This document shows, piece after piece, positions 25,880 to 35,271 of a DNA stretch of 64,000 nucleotides (position 1 is its first letter; each line of letters starts with the position of its first letter). Below the pieces are notes generated by a model. The model saw only the letters and a list, made by a program, of their open reading frames with translations, was not told the origin of the DNA and did no database searches. Position numbers and translations under genes: made by a program. This DNA comes from Phascolarctobacterium sp. ET69. GTDB taxonomy: Bacteria; Bacillota; Negativicutes; Acidaminococcales; Acidaminococcaceae. The stretch is from positions 1 through 64,000 of the forward strand of contig NZ_JAMBLR010000004.1 of assembly GCF_023336935.1 (NCBI RefSeq). Reading direction: 5' to 3'.

Positions 25880-26428
25880 TTGAAAAAACTGTTACTGTTA
25901 ATAATGCTTATGTGCAGCGTGGCTGTAAGTGCCTGCGGCAGCGAACCGCAGAAAGAAGCAATGCCTCCGGCAACGGCGGTGTTTGAAACCAATATGGGCA
26001 ATTTTGAAGTGGCTCTGGCAACCGATTTGGCGCCGAATACCTGCAAAAATTTTATTGACCTTGCCAACAAAGGTTTTTACAACGGCGTAATTTTTCACCG
26101 CGTTATTGATAATTTCATGATTCAGGGCGGCGACCCGACGGGAACCGGTATGGGCGGCCCCGGCTACACCATTAAAGATGAGTTCAACAGCAAGCTGCTT
26201 CACGACGGGCCGGGCGTACTTTCCATGGCTAACGCAGGCCCTGATACCGGCGGCAGCCAGTTTTTCATCACGCTGCGCGACTGCCCGTGGCTTGACGGCA
26301 AACATGCCGTGTTTGGCAAAGTAACCAAAGGCATGGAAGTTGTTTACCGCATTGGCAAAGTGGCAACCGATGCTAACGATAAACCTTTAAAAGATGTTGT
26401 AATTAACAAAATAACCATTAAGCAGTAA
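25880..26428 (+). CDS. Lipoprotein peptidyl-prolyl cis-trans isomerase (cyclophilin)
   Basis: A 182-residue cyclophilin exported as a lipoprotein: signal peptide with lipobox VSAC (cysteine near residue 18), then the PPIase core with [28 protein letters not shown] and GKHAVFGKV, all catalytic-site hallmarks. It should help fold proteins in the periplasm. I chose the TTG at 25880 because GGGAGG lies 7 bases before it; an ATG at 25874 is only one base from that SD. It is followed 16 bases later by phoH. Confidence 0.9.
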   Translation: MKKLLLLIMLMCSVAVSACGSEPQKEAMPPATAVFETNMGNFEVALATDLAPNTCKNFIDLANKGFYNGVIFHRVIDNFMIQGGDPTGTGMGGPGYTIKDEFNSKLLHDGPGVLSMANAGPDTGGSQFFITLRDCPWLDGKHAVFGKVTKGMEVVYRIGKVATDANDKPLKDVVINKITIKQ

Positions 26429-26444
26429 TGAAAGGAGCGCGGAC

Positions 26445-27452
26445 TTGACTTTAATGCAAAGCGAAGGCTTGATTGAAGTACAGGACCAGCAGGAGATGCT
26501 GGCCATTCTGGGGCGTAATGACGAACTTTTGCGCGTTATTCAGGAGTGTTATGACGCTAAAATCGTAGCGCGCGGTAATGTAATCAGTTTCAGCGGCAGC
26601 GAAGAAGAAGTTAAGCAGCTGGAGAACCTTTTTAAGGAGCTGCTGTTTTTGGAGCGTCAGGGTGCTGCCATTACCACGCACGATGTGCGTTACAGCATAC
26701 GCATGATTGCCGAAGCGCAGCTTGACGCACTGCACCGCATGTATGCCGATACGATTATCGTAACAAGGCGCGGCAGACAGGTTAAGGCAAAAACACTGGG
26801 GCAGTGGAATTATATTGATGCAATCCGCCGTAATGCGATAACCATTGGCATAGGGCCTGCCGGTACAGGCAAAACTTACCTGGCCGTGGCGCTTGCGGTT
26901 AAGGCGCTGAAAAACAAAGAAGTTGAGCGCATTATTTTAACGCGTCCTGCCGTTGAAGCCGGTGAAAAATTAGGCTTTTTGCCCGGCGATATGCAGGATA
27001 AAGTTGACCCTTACCTGCGCCCTTTGTATGATGCGCTTTATGACATGCTTGGCAATGAAACCTTTCAGAAATATATTACCCGCGGCACGATTGAGGTTGC
27101 GCCGCTGGCGTATATGCGCGGACGCACGCTGAACGAAGCGTTTATCATCTTGGACGAGGCGCAGAATACTACGCCGGAGCAGATGAAGATGTTTTTAACC
27201 CGTTTCGGCTTCGGCTCTAAAATGGTTATAACAGGTGACGTTACCCAGATAGACCTGCCGGGCGGCAAAAAGAGCGGTTTAAAGCAGGCCGCCTATATTT
27301 TGCGCAATACTCCCGGTATTGGCGTGGTAAATTTTGGCGAAACGGATGTTGTGCGCCACGAAATTGTCGGTGCCGTTATCCGCGCTTACGAAGAATACGA
27401 AAAAGAAAAGCATAAACGGGAGAAAAAACATGCTGATAACGTTAGAAAATGA
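26445..27452 (+). CDS. phoH: PhoH family ATPase
   Basis: A 335-residue PhoH/YbeZ-type ATPase linked to RNA metabolism together with YbeY. The Walker A GPAGTGKT is at residues 137-144, Walker B IILDEAQN near 231-238, and an N-terminal KH-like region precedes it. The start is a TTG preceded by AAGGAG at good distance, which gives the expected N-terminal length. It overlaps ybeY by 23 bases, the classic Firmicutes order phoH-ybeY. Confidence 0.94.
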   Translation: MTLMQSEGLIEVQDQQEMLAILGRNDELLRVIQECYDAKIVARGNVISFSGSEEEVKQLENLFKELLFLERQGAAITTHDVRYSIRMIAEAQLDALHRMYADTIIVTRRGRQVKAKTLGQWNYIDAIRRNAITIGIGPAGTGKTYLAVALAVKALKNKEVERIILTRPAVEAGEKLGFLPGDMQDKVDPYLRPLYDALYDMLGNETFQKYITRGTIEVAPLAYMRGRTLNEAFIILDEAQNTTPEQMKMFLTRFGFGSKMVITGDVTQIDLPGGKKSGLKQAAYILRNTPGIGVVNFGETDVVRHEIVGAVIRAYEEYEKEKHKREKKHADNVRK

Positions 27453-27921
27453 CCAGGACAAAATAGTAATAGATGATGCTTTAAAGAGCAGGCTTGTTGC
27501 CGGGCTGAATGCTGCTGCACGCCTGCACGGGCTTACAGAGCAGACGGAAGTTGACATTACCATTGTTGACGACGAAGAAATACACCGCCTGAACCGTGAA
27601 TACAGGGATGTTGATCGCCCGACTGATGTTTTAAGCTTTGCGCTTGACGAAGGCGGCGAAGATGAGCCGGAACTGTTAGACGCGCCGGAAGAACATCTTT
27701 TGGGCGATATTATAATTTCTGCCGAAACTGCGCAGCGCCAGGGTGAAGAATTTGGGCACGGGCTGACGCGCGAAGTGGTTTACCTTGCCGTACATGGGCT
27801 TTTGCATCTGCTCGGTTATGACCACATGACGGAAGAAGACAAGGTAATTATGCGTGCCAAAGAAGAAGAAGCCCTGCGCGAGATTGAACTGAGCGAGGAA
27901 TTTTTAGAAGGCGGCAGATAA
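27430..27921 (+). CDS. ybeY: Endoribonuclease YbeY (rRNA maturation)
   Basis: A 163-residue metalloprotein involved in 16S rRNA 3' processing and ribosome quality control. The zinc motif HGLLHLLGYDH (H3xH5xH) is near residues 119-129, and the RPTDVLSF segment is typical. I start at the ATG at 27430 with SD CGGGAG, inside the end of phoH; a frame opening at 27334 would add 32 unrelated residues. Its stop overlaps the cdd start (TAATG). Confidence 0.94.
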   Translation: MLITLENDQDKIVIDDALKSRLVAGLNAAARLHGLTEQTEVDITIVDDEEIHRLNREYRDVDRPTDVLSFALDEGGEDEPELLDAPEEHLLGDIIISAETAQRQGEEFGHGLTREVVYLAVHGLLHLLGYDHMTEEDKVIMRAKEEEALREIELSEEFLEGGR

Positions 27922-28325
27922 TGGACGCAAAAGAACTGATGAAAATAGCGCGCAAAGCGCGCCAAAATGCCTATGCACCTTATTCGCACTTTGCCGTAGG
28001 CGCAGCGCTGCTTGCCGAAAGCGGCAGGGTTTATACAGGCTGCAATATAGAAAACGCCAGTTACGGCTTAACCTGCTGCGCGGAGCGCAACGCCATATTT
28101 GCGGCAGTTGGCGCCGGTGAGCGCAGGTTTAAAATGCTGGCAGTGGCGGCAGACAGCCCCGAACCGGTAGCGCCCTGCGGAGCATGCCGGCAGGTAATTG
28201 CCGAGTTTGGCATACCGATTGTTGTTATGGGCAATTTAAAGGAAGCAATCAAAACCATGTCGGCAGAAGAATTGCTGCCTTACGGTTTTGGGCAGGAAAG
28301 CATGAATAACAAAGGAGAGAAATAA
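27921..28325 (+). CDS. cdd: Cytidine deaminase
   Basis: A 134-residue homotetramer-type cytidine deaminase of pyrimidine salvage (cytidine or deoxycytidine to uridine). Zinc and proton-shuttle motifs are intact: CAERNA near 53-58 and PCGACRQ near 86-92, and FAVGAAL is at the substrate site. It overlaps ybeY by one base (TAATG) and is followed after one base by the era frame. Confidence 0.95.
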   Translation: MDAKELMKIARKARQNAYAPYSHFAVGAALLAESGRVYTGCNIENASYGLTCCAERNAIFAAVGAGERRFKMLAVAADSPEPVAPCGACRQVIAEFGIPIVVMGNLKEAIKTMSAEELLPYGFGQESMNNKGEK

Positions 28326-28326
28326 A

Positions 28327-29226
28327 ATAGAAAAGAACAAACATTACACAGGCTTTGCCGCTATGGTTGGAAGGCCTAACGTTGGCAAAAGCACATTAAC
28401 AAACGCGCTTATCGGCGAAAAAATTGCCATTATGAGCGACCGTCCGCAAACAACGCGCAACAAAATTATGTGCATTTTAAATACTGATAACGCGCAGATT
28501 ATGTTTCTCGACACGCCGGGCATTCACAAACCGCATCACAAACTTGGGCAGTACATGGTGCGCGCGGCAGAAAGCACGTTAAAAGAGGTAGACGTAATTC
28601 TTTTTGTTGTGGATGTGAGCGAAAAACGCGGCTCAGGCGAAGATTACATTATCGAGCAGCTTAAAAAAGTAAAAACCACGGTAATACTTGTTGCCAACAA
28701 AGTTGATAAACTTGAAGATAAATCAAAGCTTTTCGGAATTATTGCCAATTACGTAAACGATTATAATTTTGCCGCCGTGGTGCCGGTATCTGCCTTGCAG
28801 GACACTGATTTTAAAGCGCTGGTTGATGAAATTACCAAACATCTGCCGGAAGGCCCTGCATATTATGATGAGGACATGATAACCGACCAGCCGGAACGCG
28901 TAATTGCAGCTGAAATGATACGCGAAAAAGTTTTGACAAATACGCGCGACGAAATTCCTCATTCCGTTGCTGTTGAGGTTGAAGAATTTAAAGTGCGTAC
29001 CAACAACGATATTTATATCCGCGCTACCATTTTTGTGGAGCGCGAATCGCAGAAGGGCATTGTTATAGGCGCCAAGGGCAGCCTGCTTAAAAAGATAGGC
29101 CTGGAAGCCCGCAGCGACATTGAAGCGCTTTTGGGCGACAAGGTATTTTTGGATTTGTGGGTTAAAGTTAAGCCCGACTGGCGCAACAAGGACAAAGCCT
29201 TAAAACAGTTTGGCTACAGCAGCTAA
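28327..29226 (+). CDS. era: GTPase Era, with apparent ATA start codon
   Basis: Era GTPase binds 16S rRNA and helps 30S assembly. G1 GRPNVGKST, G2 PQTTRNK, G3 DTPGIHKP, G4 NKVDK and a C-terminal KH domain (GIVIGAKGSLLKKIG) are all present. Between the in-frame TGA at 28303 and the ATG at 28363 there is no ATG, GTG or TTG. Starting at 28363 would cut the first strand of the G domain (GFAAMVGRP) and leaves no SD. An ATA at 28327 has GGAG 9 bases upstream and gives a 299-residue protein with the normal N-terminus (EKNKHYTGFAAMVG). I therefore propose ATA initiation; the alternative is 28363-29226. Confidence 0.88.
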   Translation: MEKNKHYTGFAAMVGRPNVGKSTLTNALIGEKIAIMSDRPQTTRNKIMCILNTDNAQIMFLDTPGIHKPHHKLGQYMVRAAESTLKEVDVILFVVDVSEKRGSGEDYIIEQLKKVKTTVILVANKVDKLEDKSKLFGIIANYVNDYNFAAVVPVSALQDTDFKALVDEITKHLPEGPAYYDEDMITDQPERVIAAEMIREKVLTNTRDEIPHSVAVEVEEFKVRTNNDIYIRATIFVERESQKGIVIGAKGSLLKKIGLEARSDIEALLGDKVFLDLWVKVKPDWRNKDKALKQFGYSS

Positions 29227-29264
29227 TTTATTTATGTGGGGAGAGATGACTTATTGACAGTCAC

Positions 29265-30581
29265 GTGGCGGATTTATTAAAAATTTTGGCCGCTCTTTTA
29301 ATTACAGGCTTAAACGCATTTTTTGTTGTATCTGAATACGCTTTGGTAAGCATACGCCCGGCAAGGCTTGAAGAACTTATTGCACAGGGCAACAGCCGTG
29401 CGGAGCTGGTGCTTAAAATGACGCAGAAGCGTGATACTTATATCAGCGCCGTTCAGCTTGGCATAACGGCGTCATCGCTGATTTTGGGCTGGTTCTGCGG
29501 CCCGCTTCTGGCAGGCATTATTGCTGACGGCTTTGACTTAATCGGTGAGCACTGGTATGACGATGGCGTAGTTGTTTTATGCGCATTTTTGCTGATTGTG
29601 TTTGTGCATGTTGTGTTTGGTGAGCTTGTGCCGAGGGTTATCAGCCTTGCGCATGTGGAGCATGCGGCAATGGCAATAGCTTATCCGCTGATATTTTTCC
29701 ATTATTTAATGTACCCGCTGGTTGTGTTTTTTAATAAAGCAGCCAAGGCGGTGCTTAAAGCATTAAAAATGGATAAGGTACCGACGGAAGATATTTCGCG
29801 CAGTGAGGAAGAACTGCGTATGATTGTAAGCGCCAGTGAACAGGGCGGCAAGCTTGACCATATGGAAAGCCGCCTGCTTGATAATGTTTTTGACTTTGCC
29901 GACCGCGTGGCGCGTGAAGTTATGGTGCCGCGTCAGGATATGGTGTGCCTGTACGTTGAAGACAGTTTTGAAAAAAACATTGCCAAAGTGATGGCTACAA
30001 GGCATACACGCTACCCGCTGGTGCATGAGGATAAGGACCATGTGCTAGGCGTTGTGCATGTACGCAGCCTTATTAACATTAAAGACAGCGAAAAGGAAAA
30101 TTTTGACATGCGTTCGCGCATGAGCCCGATTATGGTAGTGCCGGAGAGCATGGATATAAGCAAGGTTTTGCAGACCATGCAGCAAAAACGCGTGCAGCTT
30201 GTTGTTGTGGCCGATGAATACGGCGGCACGGCAGGGCTTGTAACCATGGAAGATTTGCTTGAGGAAATTGTCGGTGACATTCAGGACGAGCATGACGCCG
30301 ATAAGGAGGAAGAAGTTGTACACCGCGCCGACGGCACTTATGAGTTTGACGGCATGGTGCTGCTTGACGATATTACCGACCTTTTGCATATTAAATTTGA
30401 AGAGCCGGAAGAAGATACCATCGGCGGGCTGGTGTTCGGCTTACTGGAACGCAAGCCTGAACCCGGCGATAAAATTGAGGTAGACGGCTGGAGCTTTGAG
30501 GTACTGCGTGCCGAAGGCTTCCGCGTAACGCGCGTGCGTGCGGCAAAGCAGCCGGAAATGCCTGTTTATGCGGATGAATAG
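29265..30581 (+). CDS. CNNM/CorC-type membrane protein with CBS domains
   Basis: A 438-residue 'hemolysin family' protein, now linked to Mg2+/divalent cation transport. An N-terminal CNNM (DUF21) membrane domain with about three helices (residues 1-180, NAFFVVSEYALVSIRPARLEEL) is followed by paired CBS domains (about 205-330, HTRYPLVHEDKDHVLGVVH) and a CorC/HlyC domain. The GTG at 29265 is 20 bases from GGGGAGAG; an in-frame ATT at 29253 is 8 bases from it and could be the true start. A TGA at 29247 blocks anything further upstream. It lies between era and recO, where many Firmicutes have other genes. Confidence 0.88.
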   Translation: MADLLKILAALLITGLNAFFVVSEYALVSIRPARLEELIAQGNSRAELVLKMTQKRDTYISAVQLGITASSLILGWFCGPLLAGIIADGFDLIGEHWYDDGVVVLCAFLLIVFVHVVFGELVPRVISLAHVEHAAMAIAYPLIFFHYLMYPLVVFFNKAAKAVLKALKMDKVPTEDISRSEEELRMIVSASEQGGKLDHMESRLLDNVFDFADRVAREVMVPRQDMVCLYVEDSFEKNIAKVMATRHTRYPLVHEDKDHVLGVVHVRSLINIKDSEKENFDMRSRMSPIMVVPESMDISKVLQTMQQKRVQLVVVADEYGGTAGLVTMEDLLEEIVGDIQDEHDADKEEEVVHRADGTYEFDGMVLLDDITDLLHIKFEEPEEDTIGGLVFGLLERKPEPGDKIEVDGWSFEVLRAEGFRVTRVRAAKQPEMPVYADE

Positions 30582-30583
30582 CA

Positions 30584-31318
30584 ATGACTGATAAAGGTTT
30601 TAACGACGAAGCACTAATTTTAAAGGTTAAAAACTGGCAGACTGCGGATAAGTACGCAGTCTGCTTTTCGCGCGGGCACGGCAAAATAAGTTTTCTGGCG
30701 TACGGAGCGCGGTATGCACGTACCAACGGCGGCAGGCTGGTGCAGCCGTTTGCTGTGCTTGACATGAACTTTTTTGCCGGCAAGAAGCTGGACACTTTAA
30801 AAAGCTGCGAACTTATAAGTTACCCGTTGCAGTTTGATTTAAAGCAGATGGCTTATGCCGCTTTAATTGCGGAAGTAACGGAAAACTTAACTGAAGAACA
30901 TCAGCCGCAGGAAGAAATATACGAACTGCTTTTGGCTGTGCGCAGCGTGCTTACAAAGCATAATCCGCGCCTGGTGGCGCTTTCTTACATAGTAAAGCTG
31001 CTGTTTTTAACAGGCATTCTGCCAAATTGCCAGAGCTGCGTAAACTGCGGCAAACCGGCAGAAGGCGATGCGTATTTCAGCGTGGTGCAGGGCGGGCTTG
31101 TGTGCAATGACTGTCACGGTGGCGAAGAGTTGCCGTTCGGTACGGAAGCGCAGGAGTTTATGGCGCAGCTTTTAACGCTTGATTTTAACAACCCGCAGCC
31201 TTTTAAAGTGCGCGGCGGCGCCTTGATGGAGCTTGAAAAAATTTTGCAGCGCTTTATCGTTTTCCAGACCGACAAACCTTTAAAAAGCCTCGGCTTTTTA
31301 AGTCAGACCGGTTTTTAA
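30584..31318 (+). CDS. recO: DNA repair protein RecO
   Basis: A 244-residue recombination mediator that helps load RecA on SSB-coated DNA. The N-terminal OB fold (EALILKVKNW... GKISFLAYGARYAR) and the C4 zinc module CQSCVNCG ... CNDCHG (about 147-185) are intact. It starts 2 bases after the CNNM stop. RecO next to era is the usual arrangement. Confidence 0.93.
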   Translation: MTDKGFNDEALILKVKNWQTADKYAVCFSRGHGKISFLAYGARYARTNGGRLVQPFAVLDMNFFAGKKLDTLKSCELISYPLQFDLKQMAYAALIAEVTENLTEEHQPQEEIYELLLAVRSVLTKHNPRLVALSYIVKLLFLTGILPNCQSCVNCGKPAEGDAYFSVVQGGLVCNDCHGGEELPFGTEAQEFMAQLLTLDFNNPQPFKVRGGALMELEKILQRFIVFQTDKPLKSLGFLSQTGF

Positions 31319-31321
31319 GCA

Positions 31322-31350
31322 TTGACAAAACAGCAGTTATTTGGTATATT
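31322..31350 (+). promoter_or_regulatory. Promoter for the glyQS T-box transcript
   Basis: A perfect TTGACA (31322-31327), a 17-base spacer and TATATT (31345-31350), starting 3 bases after recO. Confidence 0.85.
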
Positions 31351-31357
31351 TTCTGTT

Positions 31358-31560
31358 AAGCAATGATAAGAAGTAGTAACCGCACATTCAGCGAGCCGGG
31401 GCGGTGTAAGCCGGCAACAGCGGCGAAGGCGTCTTGGAGCCAAATTATATAAACATCGAGGCGGGCTGCAAATTGCAGCCAAGCAGGGTGGAACCGCGGA
31501 AGCATTTGTGCCTCCGTCCCTGTAACTAATATTGTTACAGAGACGGGGGCTTTCGTTTTT
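31358..31560 (+). ncRNA. T-box leader (glycine) upstream of glyQS
   Basis: Uncharged tRNA-Gly-sensing leader. The T-box core AGGGTGGAACCGCGG is at 31485-31499. Stem I lies before it, with GAAGGCG near 31423-31430 as the likeliest specifier region (GGC, glycine). The terminator CCGTC..CTGTAAC/GTTACAG..GACGG with a T-rich tail ends at about 31560. When uncharged tRNA-Gly pairs with the T-box, the antiterminator forms and glyQS is transcribed. The specifier position is my reading and not proven. Confidence 0.9.
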
Positions 31561-31585
31561 GTAACGCAAATACAGGAGGGATATT

Positions 31586-32464
31586 ATGGATTTTCAGACA
31601 ATTATTTTGAAGCTGCAAAAATTCTGGGGCGAACAGAAATGTATTTTAACGCAGCCCTACGATATTGAAAAAGGCGCAGGTACCATGAACCCGCGCACGT
31701 TTTTAAGAGTGCTTGGGCCTGAACCCTGGCGCGTGGCCTATGTAGAGCCTTCCCGCCGCCCAGCGGACGGACGCTACGGCGATAACCCGAACCGCCTTTT
31801 CCAGCATCATCAATTCCAGGTTATTATTAAACCTTCGCCGGATAATATTCAGGAGCTGTACCTGCAAAGCCTTGCCGAGCTCGGCATTCATCAGGATGAG
31901 CACGACATCCGCTTTGTAGAGGACAACTGGGAATCCCCGACTTTGGGCGCCTGGGGCCTTGGCTGGGAAGTATGGCTGGACGGCATGGAAATTACCCAGT
32001 TTACCTATTTCCAGCAGGTTGGCAGCATTGACGTTAAACCCGTCAGCGTAGAAATTACCTATGGTTTGGAACGCCTTGCCATGTACATTCAGGGCGTGGA
32101 AAACGTATTCGACATTCAGTGGGTTGACGGCGTTACCTACGGTGATGTTTTCCATACCAACGAAGTTGAGCAGTCCTACTACAACTTCCAGATTGCCGAT
32201 ACCGATTTACTGTTCGATTTGTTTGACAAGTACGAAGCAGAAGCGAAACGCGTAATCGAAGCAGGCTATATCCGCCCGGCTTACGACTATGTTTTGAAAT
32301 GCTCGCATACCTTTAACCTGCTCGATTCCCGCGGGGCAATCAGCGTAAGCGAAAGAACGGCCTTTATTGCCCGCGTGCGCGCCATGGCAAGGCTGTGTGC
32401 CGCTGCTTATGTTGAACAAAGGGAGAAGCTCGGCTTCCCGATGCTGAAAGGGGAGAATTTATAA
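31586..32464 (+). CDS. glyQ: Glycyl-tRNA synthetase alpha subunit
   Basis: The 292-residue catalytic-core alpha subunit of the bacterial alpha2-beta2 GlyRS. It has the family start [17 protein letters not shown] and the segments [14 protein letters not shown] and [19 protein letters not shown]. It charges tRNA-Gly in the cytoplasm with GlyS. SD CAGGAGGG. Its stop overlaps the glyS start by one base (TAATG). It is controlled by the T-box. Confidence 0.97.
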   Translation: MDFQTIILKLQKFWGEQKCILTQPYDIEKGAGTMNPRTFLRVLGPEPWRVAYVEPSRRPADGRYGDNPNRLFQHHQFQVIIKPSPDNIQELYLQSLAELGIHQDEHDIRFVEDNWESPTLGAWGLGWEVWLDGMEITQFTYFQQVGSIDVKPVSVEITYGLERLAMYIQGVENVFDIQWVDGVTYGDVFHTNEVEQSYYNFQIADTDLLFDLFDKYEAEAKRVIEAGYIRPAYDYVLKCSHTFNLLDSRGAISVSERTAFIARVRAMARLCAAAYVEQREKLGFPMLKGENL

Positions 32465-34611
32465 TGGAAAAATTATTGTTTGAAATTGGCACCGAAGAAA
32501 TACCGGCTAAATTTATGCCCGGCATTTTAAAACAGTTAAAAGAACTTGCAGCTGCTAAAATGCAGGAGCTGCGTATTCCTTGTGAAGATATTACCGTTTA
32601 CGGCACTCCCCGCCGTATGGCTTTTATTGCCGGCGGCGTTGCCGAAACACAGGCTGACGTTGTTGTTGAAGCCAAAGGCCCTTCCGTTAAAATTGCCTAT
32701 GTAAGCGGCGCACCCAGCAAAGCTGCACAGGGTTTTGCGCGCGGCCAGGGCGTTGACGTAAAAGACCTTGTTGTACGCGACAACTACGTTTATGCCGTTA
32801 AACATCTGGCAGGTCAGCCCGTTATTGAACTTTTGCCGGGCCTTTTAATGGACATTTTAACTTCTTTAAGTTTCCCGAAAACCATGCGCTGGGCAGATTA
32901 CGAATTCCGTTTTGTACGTCCTATCCGCTGGATGGTTGCACTCTTTGGCGACCAGATTATCCCTGTTGAAATCTGCGGCGTAAAAAGCGGTAAATTCAGC
33001 ATGGGTCACCGCTTTATGCAGCAGTCGCTTAAAGCTGCGGCAGAAAGCCAGGGCTTACTCAGCGCAGCGCTCAGCAAAGTTGGCAACAAAGTTTATTCTG
33101 CTCTGGCAGGAGTTAAAGGCGCTGTGGAAATTCCTTCGGCCGGCGATTACAAAAAAGTTATGTACGACAATTTTGTAATGGTTGACCAGGATGAACGCCG
33201 TGCGCTGATTTTGCAGCAGATTAAGGATTTGGCTGCGCAGAACGGCGGCGAAGCCGAGATTAACGAAGATTTGCTTGAAGAAGTAAACTACCTTGTTGAG
33301 TGGCCGACCGCTTTGTGCGGCAAGTTTGAGGAAAAATTCCTGAGCCTGCCGAAAGAATGCATTATTACCCCGATGCGTGAGCACCAGAGATATTTCCCTG
33401 TGCTTGACGAAGACGGCAATCTGCTGAATAAATTTATTACCGTACGCAACGGCGGCAGCGAACACCTTGATATTGTAACCCACGGCAATGAACGCGTACT
33501 GCGCGCACGTTTGAGCGATGCCGAGTTCTTCTTTAACGAAGACCGTGCAATCAAACTGGAAGACCGTCTGGAAAAACTTAAAACTGTTTCCTTCCAGGAA
33601 GGTCTGGGCAATATGTACGACAAGAGCGAACGCCTTGTTAAAATGGCGGAAATGCTGCGCTTTGCCATTAACACCCCCGTTGATGAAGAAGAACTGCGCC
33701 GCTGCGCACTTTTGTGCAAAACCGACCTTGTTACCGGCATGGTAATTGAATTTACCGAACTGCAGGGCGTAATGGGCCGCGAATATGCGCTGCTGGACGG
33801 CGAAAAACCGGAAGTTGCCACCGGCATTTTTGAACACTATCTGCCGCGTTTTGCAGGCGATGCACTGCCGGCAACAACCATCGGCCGCATTGTCGGCATC
33901 GGCGACAAACTCGACAACATCTGCGCTACTTTCAGCCGCGGGCTTGCTCCTACCGGTTCTCAGGACCCGTATGCGCTGCGCCGTCAGGCTCTTGGCGTTA
34001 TCAATATCCTGCTTGATGCAAACTATCATATTTCACTGGCTAAAATTATCGCCGGTACTTTGTATCTGTTGGACATCAAACCGGAAGAAACCGGCAAACT
34101 GGTGCCGCAGATTATGGAATTCTTCAAACAGCGCCTGCGTAACCTTTTGATGGACCAGGGTATCCGTTACGACGTTATCGATGCAGTATTTGCCGATAAA
34201 CGCAACGACGATATGGTAGATTTGGCAGTACGCTGCAAAGCTTTGGCTGCTTATGTTGAAGCAGGCAACGCTGAGCCTCTGGTACAGGTTTCCGTGCGCG
34301 TAAGCAATCTGTGCAAAAAAATCGAAAAAGAAGTTGCAATCAGCGGCGCGCTGTTTAAAGATGAATCCGAAAACAAACTGCATGAAGTTGTTGCAGCAGT
34401 AAGCAAGGAAATTATTCCGGAAATTGTACTGTACGATTATGCTGCCGTTTTAAAAGCAGGTGAAAAGGTTATTGAACCTGTTAACACCTTCTTTGACAAT
34501 GTAATGGTTATGGACGAAGACGAAAACGTTAAAAATAACCGCCTGGCAATGCTTGAAGAAGTACGCGGCATAGTTAACGCCGTTGGCGATTTGAGCCTGC
34601 TGGTGCTGTAA
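32464..34611 (+). CDS. glyS: Glycyl-tRNA synthetase beta subunit
   Basis: The 715-residue beta subunit that recognises tRNA-Gly. It opens with LLFEIGTEEIPAKFM; the middle holds the HD-like region and REHQRYFPV, and the C-terminal part is an anticodon-binding-type helical domain. It is slightly longer than the roughly 690 residues usual for the family, without an obvious inserted domain. Translationally coupled to glyQ. A terminator follows 40 bases after the stop. Confidence 0.96.
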   Translation: MEKLLFEIGTEEIPAKFMPGILKQLKELAAAKMQELRIPCEDITVYGTPRRMAFIAGGVAETQADVVVEAKGPSVKIAYVSGAPSKAAQGFARGQGVDVKDLVVRDNYVYAVKHLAGQPVIELLPGLLMDILTSLSFPKTMRWADYEFRFVRPIRWMVALFGDQIIPVEICGVKSGKFSMGHRFMQQSLKAAAESQGLLSAALSKVGNKVYSALAGVKGAVEIPSAGDYKKVMYDNFVMVDQDERRALILQQIKDLAAQNGGEAEINEDLLEEVNYLVEWPTALCGKFEEKFLSLPKECIITPMREHQRYFPVLDEDGNLLNKFITVRNGGSEHLDIVTHGNERVLRARLSDAEFFFNEDRAIKLEDRLEKLKTVSFQEGLGNMYDKSERLVKMAEMLRFAINTPVDEEELRRCALLCKTDLVTGMVIEFTELQGVMGREYALLDGEKPEVATGIFEHYLPRFAGDALPATTIGRIVGIGDKLDNICATFSRGLAPTGSQDPYALRRQALGVINILLDANYHISLAKIIAGTLYLLDIKPEETGKLVPQIMEFFKQRLRNLLMDQGIRYDVIDAVFADKRNDDMVDLAVRCKALAAYVEAGNAEPLVQVSVRVSNLCKKIEKEVAISGALFKDESENKLHEVVAAVSKEIIPEIVLYDYAAVLKAGEKVIEPVNTFFDNVMVMDEDENVKNNRLAMLEEVRGIVNAVGDLSLLVL

Positions 34612-34651
34612 GTAAAATTATAATTTAAGCTTTTTTGCTTTGTTTTATCAA

Positions 34652-34687
34652 AACTCCCGTTGGCACGCAAAACTAACGGGAGTTTTT
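34652..34687 (+). terminator. Terminator after glyQS
   Basis: AACTCCCGTT and AACGGGAGTT flank a 13-base loop, followed by TTT. Confidence 0.85.
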
Positions 34688-35271
34688 GTGTGCTTTTACA
34701 TAGTTATTGCAGGATGATTCTGCAAATGAAGTTTAGCGCAAAACCCTGCTTACGGCACTATCTCAGTTTGGAGATAGTGCCTGTTTGCATAAAACTGTCA
34801 AGAAACGCTGCTAACGTACTGCTGCTTTTTCTGCTTCCTTACTTTTTAACAAGCCCATTAGGTTTTATTGCTTACGTACGTTAGTAGTATTGGGAACAAG
34901 GTAGATTATATATACTAATCTTTTAACTTATACTGAACAAGGTAAGAACGTAATACGGCAAAGAAAAGAACAAGAGAAAAAACAGACAAAAAAGAGAACA
35001 AGAAAAGAAATTCTCACCCACATAAACGGATTTTTAACACCGAAAATTTACCTGCGGCGAAAAAATATTTAAAAAATTTTTGGCTGCCGGTAAATTTTTT
35101 AATGCTTAAAGGCGTTTATATGGCTGAGGGGCAATAATGCCTGTAAAAACAAAACCGTGTAAATTTTCTTTTTGGGCATCTGTTTTGGCGGCTCCGGCTA
35201 TGGTAAAATATTGCCATAAGCTGTTTATGAAATTGCGTTTTTAATTTAACAACAAAGGGGTTGCTGTAAAA
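34688..35271. other. Long intergenic region with hairpins, no convincing gene
   Basis: About 580 bases without a supported CDS. It contains a perfect 11-bp hairpin at 34754-34781 (GGCACTATCTC/GAGATAGTGCC), an inverted repeat CTAACGTAC (34811-34819) / GTACGTTAG (34876-34884), a direct repeat GAACAAGGTA (34894 and 34935), a 56-base stretch free of T (34955-35010), and a terminator-like hairpin at 35043-35100 (AAAATTTACC/GGTAAATTTT then T). These could belong to an unannotated small RNA or to a decayed element; I cannot decide. Confidence 0.5.
35043..35100 (+). terminator. Terminator-like hairpin in the intergenic region
   Basis: A 10-bp outer stem with a partly paired GC inner part, ending in TTTTTT. 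There is no CDS directly upstream, so it would end a non-coding transcript. Confidence 0.5.

Noticed and set aside
34660-34884. A 74-codon ORF downstream of glyS
   Set aside because: It begins inside the glyS terminator hairpin, has no SD and shows no protein-like pattern.
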